Assembly: GCF_020026925.1 (NCBI RefSeq)
Contig: NZ_JAIQDW010000003.1
Location: forward strand, 1 to 64,000
DNA: 64,000 bases
Reading direction: 5' to 3'
DNA from: Flavobacterium hibisci
GTDB lineage: Bacteria; Bacteroidota; Bacteroidia; Flavobacteriales; Flavobacteriaceae
This document shows positions 58,185 to 64,000 of this stretch, piece after piece. Every line of letters begins with the position of its first letter. The first letter of the stretch is position 1. Both the position numbers and the translations under genes were made by a program. The notes under the pieces are model-generated. The model did no database searches, had not been told where the DNA came from, and saw only the letters and a list, made by a program, of their open reading frames with translations.

Positions 58185-59099
58185 TTACAATATCATTTCG
58201 TCATAAGTAAGGATAGTTTCATAACCTCTAGAGTTAAAATAAGCTTTGGGATTTTCTTTAGAAACGACCATCACAAAATCGCCACCCCAGGCGCCAAGAC
58301 TTTTAATTACTCCATCAAAATCTGGGAATGCTTTTTCTTTAATTGTTTGCAGTTCCAGTATTTCACTCAAATGGATTTCGTGGTTTTCTAATGCGTGAGC
58401 AAATTCTTTTACCGTTTTTGCATTGATTACAGCATCCGTAATCTTGTTATTGTCGATTATATTTTTAGCTAAATGATTGTTTTTATTATTGTAGTATGCA
58501 TTAATAGCTCTTTTACTGCTTTGTTTTTTATTTAGATAAACAAAATAAATGTTTTGAGTATAATCAGGATAAAAATCTATAGGTTCCACAATAGGTAAAT
58601 TGTTTTCCAAATGATAAACAATAGGTATGTTATTTTGTGCACAGGCAATATCATAGCCGCTGCCTCCAAAACTATTTTTAAGCAAAGTAAAAGCATCAAT
58701 TTGTGTCCACTGCGCAATATTGTTTAATAAGGTAGAAGATGTACCAAGTCCCCAGTTTTTTGGAAATGTAAGTTCTGTAGTCACTTTGTAACCTTGAGCA
58801 GTATCAATGAATGTGGGATTTAAAAGATAGGCTTCGTGTAAAATAGTAACCAACGTTGTTTTTACAGATTCAGTTGCTGCATTTATATTATTAATTATTT
58901 CATCGAACGAAATAATATCTTCAAACCAGATTTTTCCGTCAACATTGTAACTCTTCCATTGAATTTTCTTGTCTGAGCTATTTTCTATAATCAGGTTTTG
59001 ACCAAATTTTGTGGGCAATGCCAAAGCTTTTGCCCCGTCAAGAACTAAATATTCTCCTGTAATTAAAAGTTTTCCGTTGCTGTAAAAGGTTGTTTTCAT
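58185..59099 (-). CDS. GYDIA-family GHMP kinase (candidate phosphomevalonate kinase)
   Basis: A 304-aa GHMP-superfamily kinase. Seen: FYSNGKLLITGEYLVLDGAK (5-24), the phosphate loop NWGLGTSSTLLNNIAQW (about 114-130), the sequence GSGYDIA (about 146-152), which gives the family its name, and AWGGDFVMV near the C terminus. NCBI names this family GYDIA-type GHMP kinase without a confirmed substrate. It lies next to HMG-CoA reductase, and the other mevalonate genes in the window lack a phosphomevalonate kinase, so that role is a reasonable inference. About 91 nt downstream of the reductase gene on the same strand. Confidence 0.82.
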   Translation of the reverse strand: MKTTFYSNGKLLITGEYLVLDGAKALALPTKFGQNLIIENSSDKKIQWKSYNVDGKIWFEDIISFDEIINNINAATESVKTTLVTILHEAYLLNPTFIDTAQGYKVTTELTFPKNWGLGTSSTLLNNIAQWTQIDAFTLLKNSFGGSGYDIACAQNNIPIVYHLENNLPIVEPIDFYPDYTQNIYFVYLNKKQSSKRAINAYYNNKNNHLAKNIIDNNKITDAVINAKTVKEFAHALENHEIHLSEILELQTIKEKAFPDFDGVIKSLGAWGGDFVMVVSKENPKAYFNSRGYETILTYDEMIL

Positions 59100-59190
59100 T
59101 CTGTGTTTTTTAGCCCCGATAGTAGTGTAAATCCTTTTGTGCCGGGGTTCGGCGCAAAAGATTGAAACGAATAGCGGGAATAGCTTCTAA

Positions 59191-60489
59191 TTACTTTCGT
59201 AAATTTTCAATAAATTCTACTACAGCACTATGAGATATGGCGGTTTTTTTAAAATGTGCCTTAATTAAATGACGCTCTTCTTCAGTGGCTTCAAATTGGT
59301 TAATTATATTATTAAGGTGCATTTTCATATGGCCTTCCTGAATACCGGTTGTAGTGAGGGAACGCAAAGCGGCAAAATTTTGTGCTAAACCTGCTACGGC
59401 TACAATCTCCATTAATTCTTTGGAAGAGGGCTTCTGCAAAATTTCTAAACACAATTTTACTAATGGATGTAATGAAGTTAGACCGCCTACGGTTCCCAGA
59501 GCCAAAGGAATTTCGAGCCAGAAAGTAAAAATTCCGTTTTCTATTTTAGCGTGGGATAAACTTGAATATTGTCCATTTTTTGAAGCATACGCATGAACAG
59601 CAGCTTCAACTGCCCTGAAATCATTTCCCGTTGCCAAGACTACAGCATCAACACCATTCATAATCCCTTTATTATGTGTTACGGCCCTGAAAGGTTCTGC
59701 TTCGGCGATTTGCACAGCTTGTACAAAACGTTCGGCAAAATCCCGTGGATTGCTAATATGTTTTTCTGTTAAATCTTCGACCGGACAGGAAACCTCTGCT
59801 CTCACAATACAGTTTGGGACATAGTTAGACAAAATGCTCATAATAACCTGAACTTCCAGACCTGCATTTTGAGTTTCTTCTTTTAGGGTTGTGGCAAATT
59901 GTTCCAGACAAGAGTTGATAAAATTCGCTCCCATGCTGTCTTTTGTTTCAAAAGTGGCATGCAGCTGAAAATAATTCTCAAGTAAATTTCTCTTGTCTTT
60001 TAATTGGATATCCAAAATTCCGCCGCCACGCTGCTGCATATTTTTAGTAATGCTTTGGGTGTCAGAAAAGAATTTTGGTTTTATTTGATTGAATAAATCG
60101 TCTAATTTTTGAGCATCTCCAATGAAAGTAAAATGAACTTGTCCGATTTTTTCAGTATCGATTACCGTTGCTTTGAAACCGCCACGTGTTGCCCAGTATT
60201 TTGCAGATTTTGATGCCGCTGCAACAACAGAACTTTCTTCAATTGCCATTGGAATCGTTTTGTATTTGCCGTTAATCAGGAAATTTGGGGCAACTCCAAG
60301 CGGAATGTATAAATTAGTAATGGTATTTTCTATAAATTCATCATGCAGCTGTTGCAGCTTTTCATCTGAATTCCAGTAATTTCTTATTATATTTTGTGCC
60401 TCTTTAGGATTTGAAAAAAATTCTTTTGCAATCCAGTTAATTTTTTCTTTTTTGGATAATTTAGAAAATCCGGCAACAGCGTTATTCAT
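59191..60489 (-). CDS. mvaA: hydroxymethylglutaryl-CoA reductase, class II (degradative-type)
   Basis: Reduces HMG-CoA to mevalonate, the committed step of the pathway. The 432-aa protein has the class II features: MAIEESSVVAAASKSAKYW (catalytic Glu, about 81-99), DSMGANFINSCLEQ (about 182-195), HNKGIMNGVDAVVLATGNDFRAVEA (in two parts, catalytic Lys and Asp, about 270-294), GTVGGLTSLHPLVKLCLEIL (in two parts) and the catalytic His in QEGHMKMHLNN. Class II enzymes often use NADH. In this setting, with GHMP kinases and decarboxylase genes in the same genome region, it acts in synthesis despite the class name. Probably co-transcribed with the GYDIA kinase gene. Confidence 0.95.
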   Translation of the reverse strand: MNNAVAGFSKLSKKEKINWIAKEFFSNPKEAQNIIRNYWNSDEKLQQLHDEFIENTITNLYIPLGVAPNFLINGKYKTIPMAIEESSVVAAASKSAKYWATRGGFKATVIDTEKIGQVHFTFIGDAQKLDDLFNQIKPKFFSDTQSITKNMQQRGGGILDIQLKDKRNLLENYFQLHATFETKDSMGANFINSCLEQFATTLKEETQNAGLEVQVIMSILSNYVPNCIVRAEVSCPVEDLTEKHISNPRDFAERFVQAVQIAEAEPFRAVTHNKGIMNGVDAVVLATGNDFRAVEAAVHAYASKNGQYSSLSHAKIENGIFTFWLEIPLALGTVGGLTSLHPLVKLCLEILQKPSSKELMEIVAVAGLAQNFAALRSLTTTGIQEGHMKMHLNNIINQFEATEEERHLIKAHFKKTAISHSAVVEFIENLRK

Positions 60490-60669
60490 TCTCAGTATAT
60501 TAAGTAGTATCTAGTAGCAAAGATACCATTTTAAGACTTTTGTTTGAAATGTTTTTTAAAATGTAAAATGATTCTAAACTTTATTTTTTTAACATTTAAC
60601 AATTAAAATGTGTATTATGTTCGATTTTTTTACTAAAATTGGGCTCTTTTTATATTAAAATACGACTAG

Positions 60670-62841
60670 ATGAATTCAGGTAAAATTACTGTAATGCTTT
60701 TATTTTTAGTTGCTGCCGTTTATGGACAACAAAAAATAACTATAGAAAATATTTATAGCGGAGCTTTTCGGGCCAAAGGGATGGACGAATTGCAGTCTTT
60801 AAAAAAATCAGATCAATATACGGTTTTAAATGTTGATCAGGCGAGCAGAAGCATGCAGATTGATTTATATGATTTTGCCACCCTTAAAAAAATATCCAAT
60901 TTAATTGATACAAAAAATCATGCAGAACTTTCAGACGGAATCGACAGCTATACTTTTGATGCTTCTGAAAAAAAGATTTTAATCGCCTGCAATTCCAATC
61001 AGATTTTTCGCCACTCGTTTACGGCTCATTATTATTTATATGATATTACTTCAAAATCTTTAACTAAGCTTTTTGATTTTCAGGTTCAGGAACCTACTTT
61101 TTCGCCTGATGGAACCAAAATCGCATATGCGAAAGAAAACAATCTGTATGTGTATGACGTAGCTTCAAAAAAATCGACCGCAGTCACAACTGATGGAAAG
61201 AAAAATGCAATTATAAATGGTATTACGGATTGGGTTTATGAAGAAGAATTTGCTTTTGTGAGAGCATTCGACTGGAGCAAAGACAGCAAAAAAGTAGCTT
61301 ATATTCGTTTTGATGAGAGTCAGGTTCCGGAATTTTCGATGTCTATGTTTCATAAAGATTTATACCCGACAATCGAAACGTTTAAATATCCTAAAGCGGG
61401 AGAAAAAAATTCAGAAGTTTCCCTGCATATTTTTGATATTACAGCAAATAGTACTAAAAAAGTTGACTTAGCAAACTATAATGATTTTTACATCGCAAGG
61501 CTGCAATGGACAAATGATAACAATGTTTTATCAGCCCAGGTTTTAAACCGACACCAGGATAATCTTGATTTACTATTTATTGATGGAAACACAGCTGCCG
61601 CAAAAGTCGTTCTAAATGAAAAAGACAAGGCCTATGTTGATGTTACAGATAATTTGACATTCTTAAAAGATAATAGTTTTATCTGGACCAGCGAAAAAGA
61701 CGGATTCAATCATATTTATTTATATGATAAAACCGGAAAACTTAAAAATCAGGTTACAAAAGGAAACTGGGAAGTAACTTCATACTACGGTTTCGATGAA
61801 AAAACAAAAACAATTTTCTACCAGTCTACAGAAAATGGTTCTATCAACAGAGCAGTTTACCGTATTTCATTAGATGGAAAAAATAAAATTGCTCTTGCTG
61901 CTAAAACAGGGACAAGTGCAGCGACTTTCAGTCCAAATTTCCAATATTTCATTACTACTTTCTCCAGTAATATTCAGCCTACAACATATACTTTAAATGA
62001 AGCAAAAACCGGAAAGGAAATTCAGGTCATCGAAGATAATAAGGCTCTTGCTGCTAAATTAGAGGCTTATAATTTGCCGAAAAAAGAATTCTTTGTTTTA
62101 AAAACAGCTAAAGGTAATGAACTAAATGCGTGGATTTTAAAGCCAAAAGATTTTGACCCTTCTAAAAAATACCCTGTTTTTATGTACCAATATTCAGGTC
62201 CTGGTTCTCAGCAGGTTAATAATGACTGGAACAATACGGATGATTACTGGTTTCTCTCCCTTACGCAGCAAGGTTACATAGTGGCTTGTGTTGACGGAAG
62301 AGGAACAGGTTTTAAAGGAGCTGATTTCAAAAAAGTAACGCAAAAAGAGTTAGGTAAATTTGAAGTAGAAGATCAAATCGATGCTGCGAAAGTAATAGGT
62401 GCTTATCCGTATGTAGATGCTTCGAGAATTGGAATTTTTGGATGGAGTTACGGCGGGTTTATGGCTTCAAACTGTATTTTTCAGGGAGCCGATGTTTTCA
62501 AAATGGCAATTGCGGTTGCCCCGGTAACCAACTGGCGTTTTTATGACAGCGTTTATACCGAAAGATATATGCAGACACCCCAGGAAAATGCAAGCGGATA
62601 TGACAATAATTCGCCAATCAACCACGTAAATAAATTAAAAGGAAAATTTCTTTTGATTCACGGTTCTGGTGATGATAACGTTCATGTACAAAATTCAATG
62701 CAAATGATGGAAGCGTTAATTCAGGCAAATAAACAATTCGATTCTCAGATATATCCGGACAAAAATCATGGTATTTATGGCGGAAAAACCAGAATTCAGC
62801 TTTACAATAAAATGACTAATTTCATAAAAGAAAATTTATAA
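60670..62841 (+). CDS. S9 family peptidase, dipeptidyl peptidase IV-like
   Basis: A 723-aa secreted serine peptidase. Signal peptide (1-19, ending AVYGQ), an eight-bladed beta-propeller (about 40-465, with DGIDSYTFDASEKKIL and the DPP-IV glutamate motif DWVYEEEF at about 188-195), then the alpha/beta-hydrolase domain (about 480-723). It has the nucleophile motif GWSYGGFM (about 595-602), the catalytic Asp in GSGDDNVH (about 671-678) and the catalytic His in DKNHGIYGG (about 703-711). DPP-IV removes X-Pro or X-Ala dipeptides from N termini. The POT peptide transporter gene follows 29 nt downstream, so the dipeptides released are probably imported. Confidence 0.95.
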   Translation: MNSGKITVMLLFLVAAVYGQQKITIENIYSGAFRAKGMDELQSLKKSDQYTVLNVDQASRSMQIDLYDFATLKKISNLIDTKNHAELSDGIDSYTFDASEKKILIACNSNQIFRHSFTAHYYLYDITSKSLTKLFDFQVQEPTFSPDGTKIAYAKENNLYVYDVASKKSTAVTTDGKKNAIINGITDWVYEEEFAFVRAFDWSKDSKKVAYIRFDESQVPEFSMSMFHKDLYPTIETFKYPKAGEKNSEVSLHIFDITANSTKKVDLANYNDFYIARLQWTNDNNVLSAQVLNRHQDNLDLLFIDGNTAAAKVVLNEKDKAYVDVTDNLTFLKDNSFIWTSEKDGFNHIYLYDKTGKLKNQVTKGNWEVTSYYGFDEKTKTIFYQSTENGSINRAVYRISLDGKNKIALAAKTGTSAATFSPNFQYFITTFSSNIQPTTYTLNEAKTGKEIQVIEDNKALAAKLEAYNLPKKEFFVLKTAKGNELNAWILKPKDFDPSKKYPVFMYQYSGPGSQQVNNDWNNTDDYWFLSLTQQGYIVACVDGRGTGFKGADFKKVTQKELGKFEVEDQIDAAKVIGAYPYVDASRIGIFGWSYGGFMASNCIFQGADVFKMAIAVAPVTNWRFYDSVYTERYMQTPQENASGYDNNSPINHVNKLKGKFLLIHGSGDDNVHVQNSMQMMEALIQANKQFDSQIYPDKNHGIYGGKTRIQLYNKMTNFIKENL

Positions 62842-62869
62842 TACAATTTTATCAATCTAAATAATAATA

Positions 62870-64000
62870 ATGAATAATATGAAAGAAACTCAAGTAAAAA
62901 CTTCGCATCCAAAAGGACTTTGGGTATTGTTTGGAACAGAGATGTGGGAGCGATTCAATTTTTATGGAATGCGGGCTTTATTAACCTTATTTCTTGTGAA
63001 TTCATTATTAATGAAAGAGGAAGAAGCATCTTTGATTTATGGAGGCTTCCTTGGACTTTGCTATTTAACACCAATGTTAGGAGGATTTATTGCAGATCGT
63101 TATTTAGGAAACAGGAATTGTATTTTACTAGGAGGATTGCTTATGGCAATCGGACAATTGTTATTATTTACGAGTGGAAGTGTTTTTGCATCAAATTTAG
63201 AACTAGCAAAAATCATCATGTATTCTGCCTTAGGGGTAATTGTTTTTGGTAATGGTTTTTTCAAGCCAAACATTTCCAGTATGGTTGGAAGTTTGTATCC
63301 AAAACAGGAAAAAACAAAACTGGATACGGCTTTTACTATTTTCTATATGGGAATTAATATTGGAGCCTTTTTAGGACAATCTATTTGTCCAATTTTGGGG
63401 GATGTAAAAGATGCTGGCGGAGTTAGGGATATTCATGCTTTCAGATGGGGATTCCTGGCTGCTTCTGTTGCGATGTTGCTAGGTACTTTACTTTTCTACT
63501 TCTTAAAAAACAAATATGTAGTTTCACCAGAAGGAAAGCCCTTAGGAGGATTGCCTTCTAAAAATGATGCTTCTGATTTTGAAGAAGGTGAAGCTCAACA
63601 AGCTAATTTCTCTTCTAAGGCTTTATCTATTGCCGGAGTCGCATTTGTCCTTTTAGGTTTGTTCTTTCATTATGTAGTAGGTCAAAACCTTATTTATACT
63701 TTGATTTATTCAAGTGGTTTATCATTGGCGGGATTAATTGTTTCTGATTCTTCATTGACAAAAATAGAAAGAGACAGAATTATTGTAATTTATATAGTTT
63801 CGTTTTTTATCATTTTCTTCTGGGCGGCATTTGAGCAGGCAGGTTCTTCATTGACATTTATTGCAGATAATCAGACAGATAGGAATTTCTTTGGTTACCA
63901 TATGCCGGCATCGATGGTGCAAATTTTTAACGGATTATTTGTTGTACTACTAGCAGTTCCGTTTAGTGTATTATGGGATACGTTAAGGGCAAAAGGAAAA
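62870..64000 (+). CDS. POT/PTR family proton-peptide symporter (partial, runs off the window)
   Basis: The first 377 codons of a proton-dependent oligopeptide transporter; no stop before the window edge. Full members are about 500-560 aa. Seen: the POT signature E1xxER motif in FGTEMWERFNFYGMRALL (about 21-38), GGFIADRYLGNRNCILLG (about 70-87), then FGNGFFKPNISSMVGSLYP (about 126-144) and DTAFTIFYMGINIGAFLG (second PTR2 signature, about 154-171). Start ATG 62870; a second ATG at 62879 is equally possible. Co-transcribed with the DPP-IV gene (29-nt gap), which supports di/tripeptide uptake. Confidence 0.93.
   Translation, partial: MNNMKETQVKTSHPKGLWVLFGTEMWERFNFYGMRALLTLFLVNSLLMKEEEASLIYGGFLGLCYLTPMLGGFIADRYLGNRNCILLGGLLMAIGQLLLFTSGSVFASNLELAKIIMYSALGVIVFGNGFFKPNISSMVGSLYPKQEKTKLDTAFTIFYMGINIGAFLGQSICPILGDVKDAGGVRDIHAFRWGFLAASVAMLLGTLLFYFLKNKYVVSPEGKPLGGLPSKNDASDFEEGEAQQANFSSKALSIAGVAFVLLGLFFHYVVGQNLIYTLIYSSGLSLAGLIVSDSSLTKIERDRIIVIYIVSFFIIFFWAAFEQAGSSLTFIADNQTDRNFFGYHMPASMVQIFNGLFVVLLAVPFSVLWDTLRAKGK

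Noticed and set aside
62920..63252. 110-codon forward ORF at the window end
   Set aside because: It is a shadow of the truncated POT transporter, whose frame is open from 62870 to the edge.
1..64000. CRISPR array, insertion sequence or prophage
   Set aside because: No regularly spaced direct repeats, transposase, integrase or structural phage genes were seen in any frame.

Overview
The window looks like the chromosome of a Bacteroidota flavobacterium, most probably the genus Flavobacterium. The DNA is AT-rich. The recognisable promoters carry the Bacteroidota -7 box TAnnTTTG with a -33 TTG, and Shine-Dalgarno sites are weak or absent. Typical flavobacterial genes are present: a TonB-dependent receptor with a carboxypeptidase-like N-terminal domain, a BlaI/M56 pair, DUF4407, LytTR and TPR-kinase signalling, GYDIA-type GHMP kinase, class II HMG-CoA reductase and DPP-IV next to a POT transporter. 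I see no insertion sequence, prophage, rRNA operon or CRISPR array.

Layout. 1-3750: mevalonate operon (diphosphomevalonate decarboxylase, mevalonate kinase, UbiA prenyltransferase) with a RelE/ParE-type toxin-antitoxin pair inside it. 4080-6160: pseudouridine synthase and a DUF4407 membrane protein, convergent. 6420-10370: TonB-dependent receptor plus beta-propeller phytase. 10500-14220: PEP carboxykinase, DUF423 protein, saccharopine dehydrogenase-like enzyme. 14290-16315: YwqK-type lipoprotein, BlaI repressor and M56 peptidase, with a visible BlaI operator. 16670-18060: M20 dipeptidase. 18170-21040: AT-rich accessory stretch between tRNA-Leu and tRNA-Asp. 21130-24620: DUF58 protein and M1 aminopeptidase. 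24800-29880: LytTR response regulator and TPR sensor kinase, divergent from three lipoprotein genes that carry matching direct-repeat sites. 30190-33210: thioredoxin and a large AsmA-like protein. 33220-35740: restriction-modification island (Vsr-like nuclease, HTH-fused C5 methyltransferase, EcoO109I-like endonuclease). 35970-42905: ribosome hibernation factor, triple-repeat lipoprotein, SnoaL-like protein, ammonium channel, TrmB, LysE-type exporter, MGMT-like protein, L,D-transpeptidase. 43150-50820: sensor kinase and sigma-54 activator, divergent from an ABC efflux operon. 51016-57470: tRNA-Phe, CoaX, outer-membrane protein, LptC, small membrane protein, CNNM/CorC protein, PpiD-like chaperone. 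57735-64000: small conserved protein, GYDIA kinase, HMG-CoA reductase, DPP-IV and a truncated POT transporter.

How the genes work together. Mevalonate enzymes lie at both ends of the window, so the isoprenoid pathway is split into two loci about 57 kb apart. Three regulatory circuits can be read from the DNA. (i) A LytTR regulator whose 20-bp-period direct repeats sit exactly 36 bp from matching CAnnTTTG promoter elements of two lipoprotein transcripts. (ii) A BlaI operator, TACANNTGTA, overlapping the promoter of the YwqK-BlaI-M56 operon. (iii) A sigma-54 activator with a perfectly symmetric nested dyad and a -24/-12-like promoter in front of the efflux genes. Intergenic DNA is unusually rich in long inverted repeats of several families, at about ten places, consistent with dispersed palindromic elements.
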